Positions 1-4,992 are shown, numbered from the stretch's first letter. The stretch: DNA of 6,046 nt from Endomicrobiia bacterium (GCA_009782015.1 WQUP01000076.1:1-6046), one strand, 5' to 3'. Made by a program: numbers and translations. Notes: generated by a model not told the origin, from the letters alone.

Positions 1-245
1 AGCCACGGCTTTTCGCCTTCCGGACTGACCCATAAAAACCTTGCCTGCCCTTTCGGAAAGATCGGGCCGTCGAACTCGCCGAACATTCACGTATAGTCAA
101 ACCCCGAAAAACCTCTCAAAAAATTGTCGCAGATAGAAAAATATCTCGGACTGTTTGCCAGCATGTGGATCAAAGGCTGAGGCAGAGCCCTCGCGTCCTT
201 CACCACAAGTTCGCCCGACTCGCTGTAACTCCAAATTTTTGACAT
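1..245 (-). CDS. Unrecognised protein, N-terminal part, interrupted by an in-frame TGA; runs off the window
   Basis: An ATG at 245-243 is preceded by a G-rich ribosome binding site (GGGGGA, about 251-256). It opens 52 codons beginning MSKIWSYSESGELVVKDARA. Codon 53 is TGA (89-87), followed directly by ATG (86-84), and the same frame then stays open for 28 codons to the window edge (MFGEFDGPIFPKGQARFLW and on). Composition is similar on both sides of the stop, so I read one gene with a nonsense codon, for example Trp TGG changed to TGA. Other possibilities are a selenocysteine codon, termination with reinitiation at the adjacent ATG, or a sequencing error. I saw no convincing SECIS-like hairpin after the TGA. 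It lies downstream of the lipoprotein gene on the same strand, separated only by a repeat hairpin, so the two are probably cotranscribed. I do not recognise the family. Confidence 0.45.
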
Positions 246-262
246 TTAAAATCCCCCGTAAC

Positions 263-366
263 GACAGTTAACAATTAATAGTTAATAATGAATAGTTAAC
301 GGCATACAAAATTAAATATTGTTTTGTCGTACACTATTCACTATTAACTGTTAACTATTCACTGCC
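263..366. repeat. Hairpin repeat element with period-7 arms
   Basis: The left arm (263-296) consists of 7-base AT-rich units such as CAGTTAA, CAATTAA and TAGTTAA. The right arm (333-366) has units such as ACTATTC and AACTGTT. Reverse-complementing the right arm and aligning it to the left gives 28 matches in 34. The middle contains a second small stem (ACAAAA 306-311 with TTTTGT 322-327) and the core TTGTTTTGTCG. It fills almost all of the gap between two minus-strand genes. The architecture matches the period-8 hairpins at the oxidoreductase junctions, although the arm sequence is different. Confidence 0.8.
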
Positions 367-373
367 GTTTATA

Positions 374-847
374 TTACCAAACCTGCGCGTCTATCACTGC
401 CGAATTTTTAAAATCAGTTTCAAATTCATCGCCGGCTTTTCCGGTAAAGCTGATGTCTATTCTGCCCTTATCGATTCCGGAATGCTCTAAAACTTTAAAC
501 AAAACCTGCGACCTCTTATATGAAAGGCTTTTCTGTTTTCCTGAAGACGCCTGTTCGTCTTCAGGCATGATTATCGTTATCTCATAATCGTCGTATTCGC
601 TCACGGAACCGGCAAAATCTTCCGCAAGCTTCTTTGACGTTTTTGTCAGGGAAGTCTTTCTATCCGTAAAATTCACGGAAAGTTTTTTTGAATACGGCAC
701 TCTGTCGGAAGCGGCAAGCAGAGACGCCAAAAAAATTTCATTGCTTGAAAGCATGTCTTCTTTGCCGTTTGACGGAGCGACGCTCATTTTCGAAGCGCAT
801 CCGGCGCAAAAAGCGCACAAGGCAAAAGCCAAAAATGTTTTGTACAA
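374..847 (-). CDS. Putative lipoprotein with a divergent OmpA-like C-terminal domain
   Basis: With the TTG start at 847 this encodes about 157 residues. The N-terminus (MYKTFLAFALCAFCAGC) is a short hydrophobic signal ending in a lipobox-like FCAG-C, which suggests an outer-membrane or periplasmic lipoprotein. The rest follows the OmpA/peptidoglycan-binding plan: a strand with Asn-Phe (LSVNFTDR), a helix, a strand (YEITIIMPEDE), then LSYKRSQVLFKVLEHSGIDK, which resembles the family's LSxxRAxxVxxxLxxxGI segment, then RIDISFTGK. The usual Asn-Asn-Arg-Arg ending that helps bind peptidoglycan is not evident, so binding is uncertain. I chose TTG because GGAGG at 861-857 lies 9 bases upstream. An in-frame ATG at 865 lacks a good ribosome binding site, and an ATG at 955 lies upstream of the promoter. 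The stop is TAA at 376-374. OmpA-likeness is my reading of the pattern and was not searched. Confidence 0.7.
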   Translation of the reverse strand: MYKTFLAFALCAFCAGCASKMSVAPSNGKEDMLSSNEIFLASLLAASDRVPYSKKLSVNFTDRKTSLTKTSKKLAEDFAGSVSEYDDYEITIIMPEDEQASSGKQKSLSYKRSQVLFKVLEHSGIDKGRIDISFTGKAGDEFETDFKNSAVIDAQVW

Positions 848-856
848 TTTGCAAAT

Positions 857-861
857 CCTCC
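857..861 (-). promoter_or_regulatory. Ribosome binding site that decides the lipoprotein start
   Basis: The minus strand reads GGAGG here, nine bases before an in-frame TTG (847-845). It lies inside the coding sequence if translation begins at the ATG at 865, and nothing comparable precedes that ATG. The TTG start also gives a more typical lipoprotein signal with one Lys near the N-terminus. Confidence 0.55.
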
Positions 862-870
862 GCATCCGTA

Positions 871-884
871 GCGTGCCGGCACGC
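871..884. promoter_or_regulatory. Perfect 14-base palindrome in the lipoprotein leader
   Basis: GCGTGCCGGCACGC is its own reverse complement. It lies between the predicted promoter (-10 at 904-899) and the ribosome binding site at 861-857, so it would be at the start of the mRNA leader. It could be an operator for a dimeric repressor or a small RNA stem. The function is inferred from position only. Confidence 0.4.
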
Positions 885-898
885 CTAAACACCAGAGG

Positions 899-927
899 AT
901 TGTATAACTTTTCCGTTGATTTTTCAA
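899..927 (-). promoter_or_regulatory. Sigma70-like promoter for the lipoprotein gene
   Basis: On the minus strand, TTGAAA (927-922) is separated by exactly 17 bases from TACAAT (904-899). Transcription would start near 892, giving a leader of about 45 bases to the TTG start. This placement rules out the longer reading that would begin at 955. Confidence 0.6.
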
Positions 928-940
928 GAAAACGGCGAAC

Positions 941-1143
941 GCGCACGACAAACACATGAAAAAAAATGCCTCGACGACAATGCCATCGCCATGTGTCACC
1001 CTGAACTCGTTTCAGGGTCTAGTTTTTGTCATTTAACGACGAGATCCTGAAACAATCCCGTATTACGACCTTACGGGATGACACATTTGTCAACTGCAGA
1101 CACAAGTTGTTCAGGACAGCCTTTTCATGCGTTTGTCGTGCGA
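941..1143. repeat. MITE-like inverted repeat pair flanking a palindromic insert
   Basis: Positions 941-962 read on the minus strand match 1122-1143 on the plus strand (TTTTCATGYGTTTGTCGTG core) with 20 identities in 22. The arms enclose about 160 bases containing the palindromic composite at 991-1086 and a small stem, CAACT with AGTTG (1091-1109). No open reading frame is carried. The structure looks like a non-autonomous inverted-repeat element, but I could not identify a target-site duplication. Confidence 0.55.
991..1086. repeat. Composite palindromic repeat bounded by ATGTGTCA / TGACACAT
   Basis: The ends are perfect 8-base inverted repeats (991-998 and 1079-1086). Inside are two hairpins. 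In the first, ACCCTGAA (998-1005) pairs with TTCAGGGT (1011-1018) around a 5-base loop. In the second, ATCCCGTA (1055-1062) pairs with TACGGGAT (1072-1079). These belong to the class of dispersed GTCAxxCC palindromes seen in many bacterial genomes. A sister with a different stem sequence occurs at 5781-5806. Confidence 0.65.
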
Positions 1144-1151
1144 TAACGCGG

Positions 1152-1240
1152 CATGGCAATAGCATTTAAAAATGTGCTCCTTGTCATACCGACGAAAGTC
1201 GTTATGACAACAGGTGTGCTTTTTAAATGCGATTGCCATG
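1152..1240. repeat. Long near-perfect hairpin of 89 bases
   Basis: The outer arms 1152-1172 and 1220-1240 are complementary at 20 of 21 positions (CATGGCAAT, one mismatch, GCATTTAAAAA). A second stem inside pairs TTGTCATA (1181-1188) with TATGACAA (1203-1210), then CGAC with GTCG around a GAAA tetraloop (1194-1197). The symmetrical design on both strands favours a palindromic repeat over a gene. No promoter was seen directly before it, though an expressed structured RNA cannot be excluded. Confidence 0.7.
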
Positions 1241-1278
1241 GCATTCTCGCCGATACATTTTTTCATGCGTTTATAGTG
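1238..1278 (+). repeat. Third copy of the CATG-GTTT half-element
   Basis: From ATGGCATT at 1238 through TTTTCATGCGTTT (1260-1272) this stretch matches the reverse complement of 941-986 at roughly 34 of 41 positions, with one 2-base length difference in the T run. The 13-base string TTTTCATGCGTTT also recurs as a direct repeat at 1122-1134, so the 89-base hairpin is bracketed by two same-orientation copies. Confidence 0.55.
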
Positions 1279-1304
1279 TCCATACATCTGCCGTTATTGC
1301 CGTT

Positions 1305-1338
1305 GAAAACTTCCAAGCTCTCCAAACTTCTAAACTTC
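1305..1338 (+). repeat. Orphan, degenerate right arm of a period-8 repeat
   Basis: Units of the AAACTTCT / CCAAGCTC kind repeat with a period of about 8, in the same orientation as the right arms at 3814-3845 and 5048-5079. No complementary left arm is visible nearby, so this is probably a decayed element. The stretch from 940 to 1362 contains repeats only. I see no supportable gene in it. Confidence 0.45.
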
Positions 1339-1362
1339 GGCGCGCATTGTGCATGCGGATTA

Positions 1363-1392
1363 TTGACATTTTTGTTTACTTTATTATAGAAT
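1363..1392 (+). promoter_or_regulatory. Sigma70-like promoter for the first secreted-protein gene
   Basis: TTGACA (1363-1368) is followed by TATAGAAT (1385-1392), which gives a 16-base spacer to TATAGA or 18 to TAGAAT. The predicted start near 1398 leaves a leader of about 110 bases. The leader contains a small hairpin (GATGCA 1430-1435 with TGCATC 1439-1444). A closer TATAGT at 1482-1487 is conserved in the second copy but has no matching -35 box. Confidence 0.6.
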
Positions 1393-1506
1393 TCGCCTGT
1401 TATTCGCAATGCGAGCTGAAGCAAGAAAAGATGCATGTTGCATCAGCACACGGGTTTATCAATGAAGCGAATATACATATCTATAGTATGCTCTAAGGAG
1501 GCATCT

Positions 1507-1824
1507 ATGAAGAAATTTGCAGCAGCATTGTGCTTTGCGTTTATGTTTGGAATCGTATCAACGGCCGTTGCCCAGGAATGCGCCGCGCCGGCAGCGACGC
1601 CTGAAGTAACTTCCGAATCTCAAGCGGCTCCGGAGAAGGCGGAAAAGAAGGAAATGAAAAAAGAGCGTAAAAAAAGCTCAAAGAGCAATAAAGGCGGGAA
1701 AAAAGGAGCAAAGAAGGGCGGAAAGAAAGGCAAGAAAAATGGAAAAATGAAACACGAAAAGGAAAACGAAACAGAGACTGAAACGACAACCGAAGCAAAT
1801 ACAACTGCTTCAGAGATGAAATAA
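1507..1824 (+). CDS. Small secreted Lys/Gly-rich protein, copy 1 (acid-shock-protein-like composition)
   Basis: The product has 105 residues. An N-terminal Sec signal (MKKFAAALCF, hydrophobic core, AVA before Gln23) predicts export with cleavage after residue 22. The mature part starts Ala/Pro-rich, continues as a basic Lys/Gly/Ser stretch (KGGKKGAKKGGKKGKK) and ends in a Thr/Glu-rich tail. No fold or catalytic motif is visible, so it is probably disordered. Signal peptide, Ala/Pro linker and Lys-rich body are the plan of Asr-type periplasmic acid-shock proteins, which is an analogy of composition and not proof of homology. The start is fixed by AAGGAGG at 1495-1501. A longer in-frame reading from 1435 would place the signal peptide internally. 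It is paired with a paralogue starting 493 bases downstream, and each has its own terminator. Confidence 0.8.
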   Translation: MKKFAAALCFAFMFGIVSTAVAQECAAPAATPEVTSESQAAPEKAEKKEMKKERKKSSKSNKGGKKGAKKGGKKGKKNGKMKHEKENETETETTTEANTTASEMK

Positions 1825-1855
1825 TACACACCTTTATTTAAAAGTTGCCGTTTGA

Positions 1856-1890
1856 GACCCGCGGTTGTTAAATCGCGGGTTCCGGCTTTT
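1856..1890 (+). terminator. Rho-independent terminator after copy 1
   Basis: ACCCGCG (1857-1863) pairs with CGCGGGT (1874-1880), extended by a G-T pair, and is followed by CTTTT at 1886-1890. The U-tract is short and separated from the stem, so it is probably weaker than the downstream homologue. Confidence 0.65.
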
Positions 1891-1966
1891 GCGTATTTAT
1901 TTGATTGCCGATGCAATAAAAAATACGCATATTGCGTTAGTGCGTAAGTTATCCGCAAAGCGGATA
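1891..1966 (+). promoter_or_regulatory. Stacked hairpins in the region before copy 2
   Basis: An imperfect stem spans 1891-1928: GCGTATTT pairs with AAATACGC, continued by ATTGC with GCAAT around CGAT. A second, perfect stem is TATCCGC (1950-1956) with GCGGATA (1960-1966). The second falls in the upstream region conserved with copy 1, but there the stem is absent. TTGATT at 1901-1906 is a possible -35, with no good -10. Copy 2 may depend on readthrough or on a promoter I cannot define. Confidence 0.35.
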
Positions 1967-1999
1967 CGTATGTTTATAGTATGCTCTAAGGAGGCATCT

Positions 2000-2305
2000 A
2001 TGAAGAAATTTGCAGCAGCATTGTGTTTTGCGTTTGTTTTTGGAGTAGTGTCAACAGCTGTAGCTCAGGAAAGCACGGCTCCGGCAGCAGCGCCTGCAGT
2101 AAAGACTGAGGCTAAAGCGGCTCCCGAGAAAATGGAAAAGAAAGAAGGCGAAAAGAAAGCTGCGCAAAAGAAAGGAATGAAGGCCGAGCACAAGAAAATG
2201 GAGAAAAAAGAAGGAAAGAAAGAAGGAAAGAAAGAAGAGAAGAAACAAGAAATGAAACAGGAAAAAGCCCCTGAAGCAGCTCCGGTTGCTCCTCAGGCGA
2301 AGTAA
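2000..2305 (+). CDS. Small secreted Lys/Glu-rich protein, copy 2 (paralogue of the preceding gene)
   Basis: The product has 101 residues. The first 11 match copy 1 and the signal peptide differs only by Met-to-Val and Ile-to-Val changes, with the same predicted cleavage after residue 22. The mature part is Ala/Pro-rich, then a Lys/Glu stretch with KKEGKKEGKKEEKK repeats, and ends in Ala/Pro (EAAPVAPQAK). Alternating charges suggest a disordered or single-helix polyampholyte, whereas copy 1 is Lys/Gly-rich. Its ribosome binding site and leader are the duplicated 51-base segment. A strong terminator follows, so it is transcriptionally separate from the oxidoreductase operon. The function is unknown; envelope stress or acid protection is only a guess from composition. 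Confidence 0.8.
   Translation: MKKFAAALCFAFVFGVVSTAVAQESTAPAAAPAVKTEAKAAPEKMEKKEGEKKAAQKKGMKAEHKKMEKKEGKKEGKKEEKKQEMKQEKAPEAAPVAPQAK
2200..2245 (+). repeat. 46-base homopurine run with a 12-base tandem repeat
   Basis: The plus strand has only A and G from 2200 to 2245, including two exact tandem copies of GAAGGAAAGAAA (2210-2221 and 2222-2233). It encodes the KKEG repeats of copy 2. Slippage in multiples of three bases here could change protein length without a frameshift. Confidence 0.7.
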
Positions 2306-2331
2306 TATAACTTTATTTAAAAGTTATCCTA

Positions 2332-2372
2332 CAAGACCCGCGGTTATATAAAATCGCGGGTCTTGTTTTTTT
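2332..2372 (+). terminator. Strong Rho-independent terminator after copy 2
   Basis: A perfect 11-base stem, CAAGACCCGCG (2332-2342) with CGCGGGTCTTG (2355-2365), has a 12-base AT-rich loop and is followed directly by seven T (2366-2372). It is homologous to the terminator at 1856-1890 and insulates the downstream operon. Confidence 0.9.
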
Positions 2373-2380
2373 GCGTATAT

Positions 2381-2409
2381 TTGACTTTAACCAGTAAAAA
2401 TCATAGAAT
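2381..2409 (+). promoter_or_regulatory. Promoter of the oxidoreductase operon, probably giving a leaderless mRNA
   Basis: TTGACT (2381-2386) and TAGAAT (2404-2409) are separated by exactly 17 bases. The expected transcription start, 6-8 bases beyond the -10, is 2415-2417, which coincides with the ATG of the ferredoxin gene. No Shine-Dalgarno sequence precedes that ATG, which supports leaderless translation. Confidence 0.6.
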
Positions 2410-2416
2410 ACCTCAC

Positions 2417-2620
2417 ATGCCGACAATAAAAATCGATCATGAAAAATGTAAAGGGTGCAGCCTTTGTATAAAAGCCTGTCCTAAACAATGCATTGCTTTT
2501 TCAACGCAATTTAATAAAACCGGATACCATTGGGCAGTCCTTGAAAAAGAAGATTGCTGCACAGGCTGCGGCTTCTGCTACTTGGTGTGCCCGGACGTTT
2601 GCATTGAAGTTTACAAATAG
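2417..2620 (+). CDS. vorD: 2-oxoacid:ferredoxin oxidoreductase delta subunit (2x[4Fe-4S] ferredoxin)
   Basis: The product is a 67-residue ferredoxin with two complete CxxCxxCxxxCP motifs: Cys11, 14, 17, 21 and Cys48, 51, 54, 58. By the ferredoxin rule each Fe4S4 cluster takes three Cys from one motif and the fourth from the other. Extra Cys25, Cys47 and Cys62 are not expected ligands. It passes electrons from the alpha/beta core to soluble ferredoxin. It is first in an operon with alpha, beta and gamma, where small separate delta subunits are usual. The start at 2417 is chosen because upstream in-frame codons lie in the promoter and terminator. There is no ribosome binding site. The TAG stop at 2618-2620 touches the repeat hairpin that fills the gap to the alpha gene. 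The family assignment is firm; the choice of Vor over Kor rests on the neighbouring alpha subunit. Confidence 0.88.
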   Translation: MPTIKIDHEKCKGCSLCIKACPKQCIAFSTQFNKTGYHWAVLEKEDCCTGCGFCYLVCPDVCIEVYK

Positions 2621-2702
2621 AGGATTAGAAGATTAGAGGGTTGGAAGGTTGGCAGTTGCAGTTGTTTTTGCTAATCTTCTAATCCTCTAACCCTCTAATC
2701 TT
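2620..2702. repeat. Period-8 hairpin element between delta and alpha genes
   Basis: Four 8-base units on the left (2620-2651; GAGGATTA, GAAGATTA and variants) face four on the right (2671-2702; CTAATCTT, CTAATCCT and variants). Aligned in register, most positions are complementary. The core between them ends in GTTGTTTTTG. The left arm begins on the last base of the upstream stop codon. The right arm ends a few bases before the alpha gene's ribosome binding site (AAAAAGG, 2706-2712). Confidence 0.85.
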
Positions 2703-2720
2703 CTTAAAAAGGTATAAATC

Positions 2721-3764
2721 ATGTCAAAAAAAGAGTTAGTCAAAGGAAATATAGCTTTGTGCGAAGGCGCGATCGCTGCCGGAGTTAAAGCTTATTTCGG
2801 ATATCCCATCACCCCCCAAAACGAAGTTCCGTCATACATGTCCAGAAAAATGGTTGAGCTCGGCAGGGTTTTTATTCAGGCAGAGTCCGAACTTGCCGCG
2901 GCAAATATGGTTTTGGGCGCAGCCGTAAGCGGAGCCAGAGCAATGACATCCTCTTCTTCCCCGGGAATATCTTTAAAACAGGAAGCGATTTCATACATGG
3001 CCGGAATGCAGCTGCCGGCGTTGATAGTAAACGTGCAAAGAGGCGGCCCCGGGCTCGGCAACATAGCCGGAGCGCAGTCCGATTACTTTCAGGCTGTCAA
3101 AGGCGGAGGCCACGGAGATTACCGCGTAATCGTTCTTGCCCCTAATTCCGCTCAGGAAATGTACGAAATGGCTTACGACGCTTTTGATTTGGCAGAAAAA
3201 TACAGGACTCCCGTGATGATTCTCTCTGACGGAGTCGTAGGACAGATGATGGAGCCCGTAGAGTTTAACAGACCAGGTAAAAAAGAGTTTGAACCCAAAG
3301 ACTGGTGCTTAAACGGCTGCAAAGGAAGAGAGCCCCTCTCGGTTCAGTCGCTTCTGATGCAAGAGGGCGCGTTAGAGCAGCACAACATTAAATTGCAGGC
3401 AAAATATAAGACAATTGAGCAAAATGAAGTTAAAATCGAAACTTACAAAACCGAAGACGCTAAAGTTATAATAGTCGCTTACGGAATTTCGTCAAGAATC
3501 GCCAAGTCGGCAGTCAAGCTTGCAAGAAAAGAAGGAATAAAAGCCGGACTTTTAAGGCCGAAAACGCTGTGGCCTTTCCCCTCCGAAGCCATTACAGCGC
3601 TTGCCAAAAACGGCGTAAAGTTTCTAGCTGTCGAATTAAGCCACGGCCAAATGGTTGAAGACGTAAGGCTTGCCGTCAACGGAAAATGCCCCGTTGAATT
3701 CTTAGGCAAAGCCGGCGGCGGCATAGTAACAGAGCAGGAAATAGTTCAGAAGCTGAGAAGTTGA
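2721..3764 (+). CDS. vorB: 2-oxoacid:ferredoxin oxidoreductase alpha subunit, VorB-like
   Basis: The product has 347 residues, a usual length for the separate alpha subunit. It combines the pyrimidine-binding and transketolase-C-like parts of the enzyme, which uses TPP and CoA to decarboxylate 2-oxoacids and reduce ferredoxin. Visible family signatures are GYPITP (residues 27-32), QAESE (53-57), TSSSSPG (76-82), RGGPGLGN (107-114), SDYFQAVKGGGHGDY (120-134), a C-terminal domain with GLLRPKTLWPFP (276-287), and VELSHGQM (304-311). The set is most like VorB (3-methyl-2-oxobutanoate, branched-chain substrates), but a 2-oxoglutarate enzyme (KorA) cannot be excluded by eye. The last codons (Lys-Leu-Arg-Ser-stop) lie inside the period-8 repeat that follows, so the extreme C-terminus is repeat-derived. 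Confidence 0.92.
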   Translation: MSKKELVKGNIALCEGAIAAGVKAYFGYPITPQNEVPSYMSRKMVELGRVFIQAESELAAANMVLGAAVSGARAMTSSSSPGISLKQEAISYMAGMQLPALIVNVQRGGPGLGNIAGAQSDYFQAVKGGGHGDYRVIVLAPNSAQEMYEMAYDAFDLAEKYRTPVMILSDGVVGQMMEPVEFNRPGKKEFEPKDWCLNGCKGREPLSVQSLLMQEGALEQHNIKLQAKYKTIEQNEVKIETYKTEDAKVIIVAYGISSRIAKSAVKLARKEGIKAGLLRPKTLWPFPSEAITALAKNGVKFLAVELSHGQMVEDVRLAVNGKCPVEFLGKAGGGIVTEQEIVQKLRS

Positions 3765-3845
3765 GCAGCTGGGAAGCTGAGCAACAGCAACAAACTAAGG
3801 TCTTTTGTTTTTGCCCAGCTTCTCAGCTGCCCAGCTTCCCAGCTT
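3750..3845. repeat. Period-8 hairpin element between alpha and beta genes
   Basis: Left units at 3750-3781 (AAGCTGAG, AAGTTGAG, CAGCTGGG, AAGCTGAG) face right units at 3814-3845 (CCCAGCTT, CTCAGCTG and variants). 27 of 32 positions are complementary in register. The core ends in TTTTGTTTTTG. The alpha stop codon (3762-3764) lies within the second unit. The beta ribosome binding site (AAGGA, 3850-3854) starts five bases after the right arm. Confidence 0.9.
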
Positions 3846-3858
3846 CTAAAAGGATTTT

Positions 3859-4596
3859 ATGCAAAAAATATTTTCAAAACCAGAAAGCTTAAAAGACGTT
3901 CCGATGTCTTACTGCCCGGGATGCGGGCACGGCATCATACACCGCCTTATAGCCGAATGCATAGACGAGCTCGGAATAAGAGAAAAAACCATAGCCGTGG
4001 CTCCGGTCGGCTGCGCGGTTTTCGCATACGATTACTTTAATTTTGACACTACGGAAGCTCCGCACGGAAGGCCTCCGGCTGTAGCGACCGGTATAAAAAG
4101 GGCAAACCCCGACAAATTCGTCTTCACTTATCAGGGGGACGGCGATATTGCCGCAATCGGCATGGCGGAAACGATTCACGCGGCAAACAGAGGCGAAAAT
4201 ATAACAATAATTTTCGTAAATAACGCCAACTACGGAATGACCGGTGGGCAGATGGCCCCCACCACATTGATAGGGCAAAAAACCGACACCACGCCTTTCG
4301 GCAGAGATCCGAAAAGAGAAGGCTATCCAATACATTTGTGCGAACTCCTTGCAACTCTTGAAGGCACAACATACCTTGAAAGAGTGTCGATTTATAATCC
4401 GCAAAATATAATAAAGGCGAAAAAAGCCATAAAAAAAGCCTTCCAGTGCCAGCTTGACGGCAAAGGATTCTCCCTTGTTGAAGTAATCTCAAACTGCCCG
4501 GTTGACTGGGGCATGACAACTCTTGAGTCAATTAAATGGACGGAAGAAACTTTTATAAAAACTTTCCCGCTGGGAGTTGTCAAAGACAGAAGCTGA
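3859..4596 (+). CDS. vorA: 2-oxoacid:ferredoxin oxidoreductase beta subunit (TPP-binding), VorA-like
   Basis: The product has 245 residues and carries the TPP site and the proximal Fe4S4 cluster. Cys19 and Cys22 (YCPGCGHG), Cys52 (VGCA) and Cys213 (SNCP) match the four expected cluster ligands. The diphosphate/metal-binding motif is GDGD at 93-96, continued by NN at 121-122 and YGMTGGQ (125-131). [12 protein letters not shown] (69-80) is another family signature. It pairs with the alpha subunit upstream to form the active core. The start has AAGGA four bases upstream. The final codons (Arg-Ser-stop, TGA 4594-4596) run into the next period-8 repeat arm. All residues needed for activity that I can check are present. 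As for alpha, the exact substrate is inferred. Confidence 0.92.
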   Translation: MQKIFSKPESLKDVPMSYCPGCGHGIIHRLIAECIDELGIREKTIAVAPVGCAVFAYDYFNFDTTEAPHGRPPAVATGIKRANPDKFVFTYQGDGDIAAIGMAETIHAANRGENITIIFVNNANYGMTGGQMAPTTLIGQKTDTTPFGRDPKREGYPIHLCELLATLEGTTYLERVSIYNPQNIIKAKKAIKKAFQCQLDGKGFSLVEVISNCPVDWGMTTLESIKWTEETFIKTFPLGVVKDRS

Positions 4597-4636
4597 GAAG
4601 TTGGGAAGTTGGGAAGCTGAGCAAAGGCAAAAAACT
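4590..4636 (+). repeat. Isolated left arm of a period-8 element, before the four-helix gene
   Basis: Four units (AAGCTGAG 4590-4597, AAGTTGGG twice, AAGCTGAG 4614-4621) are followed by CAAAGGCAAAAAACT. That tail resembles the 5' half of the core in the alpha-beta element (CAACAGCAACAAACT). The matching right arm is found only beyond the four-helix gene, at 5048-5079, whose reverse complement aligns with this arm through the core. Confidence 0.85.
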
Positions 4637-4638
4637 CT

Positions 4639-4986
4639 ATGTATAAAAATTTGGAAATATGGAAGGAATCTGTAAGATTAATTAAAGCTATATACAAGGC
4701 AGCTGACACATTGCCGAGAAGTGAAGATTTTAATTTAAAATCTCAACTAAAAAGAGCTGTTATTTCCGTTGCCCTCAACATAGCTGAAGGAAAACGCAGA
4801 CAATCTGCTAAAGATTTTGCTCATTTTTTAAACTTATCTATAGCTTCTTTATCTGAGGTAAATGCAATATTGGATATATGTCTAGAATTAGACTACCTCA
4901 AAAATATAGACGAATTTAACAACACTATAGAAATTTTATCAAAGAGAATTAACAAATTAAGAAATAAGTTGATAGAAAATAAATAA
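4639..4986 (+). CDS. Four-helix-bundle protein, S23 / 23S rRNA intervening-sequence family
   Basis: The product has 115 residues, normal for the family (also related to the Avd accessory protein of diversity-generating retroelements). Family features in order are an N-terminal NLEIWKESVRLIKAIYK helix, LKSQLKRAVISVALNIAEGK with the conserved NIAEG (residues 47-51), RRQSAKDFAHFLNLSIASLSEV, LELDYL, and a final amphipathic helix rich in Lys and Asn. Members form small helical bundles, often pentamers with a basic surface; the biochemical role is not established. It separates the beta and gamma genes, which are usually adjacent, and contributes nothing obvious to the enzyme. GC is about 28% by hand count, far below the neighbours, with many AT-rich codons. 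There is no good ribosome binding site; AAAGG at 4623-4627 is 11 bases away and belongs to the repeat arm. Transfer is likely. Confidence 0.9.
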   Translation: MYKNLEIWKESVRLIKAIYKAADTLPRSEDFNLKSQLKRAVISVALNIAEGKRRQSAKDFAHFLNLSIASLSEVNAILDICLELDYLKNIDEFNNTIEILSKRINKLRNKLIENK

Positions 4987-4992
4987 CATTCA

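Larger units (their letters stand above)
1482..2025 (+). repeat. Tandem duplication: identical 51-base leader/signal segments 493 bases apart
   Basis: Positions 1482-1532 and 1975-2025 are identical, covering TATAGTATGCTC, the ribosome binding site and the first 26 coding bases. Weaker similarity extends upstream to TTATC at 1456 and 1949. The 3' ends are also related: both genes are followed by CTTTATTTAAAAGTT and a hairpin with ACCCGCG / CGCGGGT. The whole transcription unit was therefore duplicated, and the mature-protein segments then diverged. Confidence 0.85.

Noticed and set aside
45..89. SECIS element supporting selenocysteine at the in-frame TGA
   Set aside because: Only short, weak pairings were found in the bases after the TGA, so selenocysteine remains a possibility without structural support.
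263..366. Intrinsic terminator between the two minus-strand genes
   Set aside because: The stem is AT-rich and imperfect with no following T run on the minus strand. It fits the repeat family better.
848..955. Longer N-terminus of the lipoprotein starting at an ATG at 955
   Set aside because: It would begin upstream of the predicted promoter, add about 36 residues before the lipoprotein signal, and overlap a repeat element.
1153..1496. Two overlapping plus-strand open frames in the gap before the secreted-protein genes
   Set aside because: They run through the 89-base hairpin, the orphan repeat arm and the promoter, have no ribosome binding site, and show no protein-like pattern.
1541..1958. 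Minus-strand open frames opposite the first secreted-protein gene
   Set aside because: They are Phe/Leu/Ser-rich mirror images of the Lys-rich coding strand, with no start signals of their own.
3889..4531. Two long minus-strand open frames opposite the beta subunit gene
   Set aside because: The plus strand encodes a clear, complete oxidoreductase beta subunit. The opposite frames lack family patterns and ribosome binding sites.
4639..4986. Diversity-generating retroelement accessory gene (avd)
   Set aside because: The fold family is shared, but no reverse transcriptase, template repeat or variable repeat is seen in the window.
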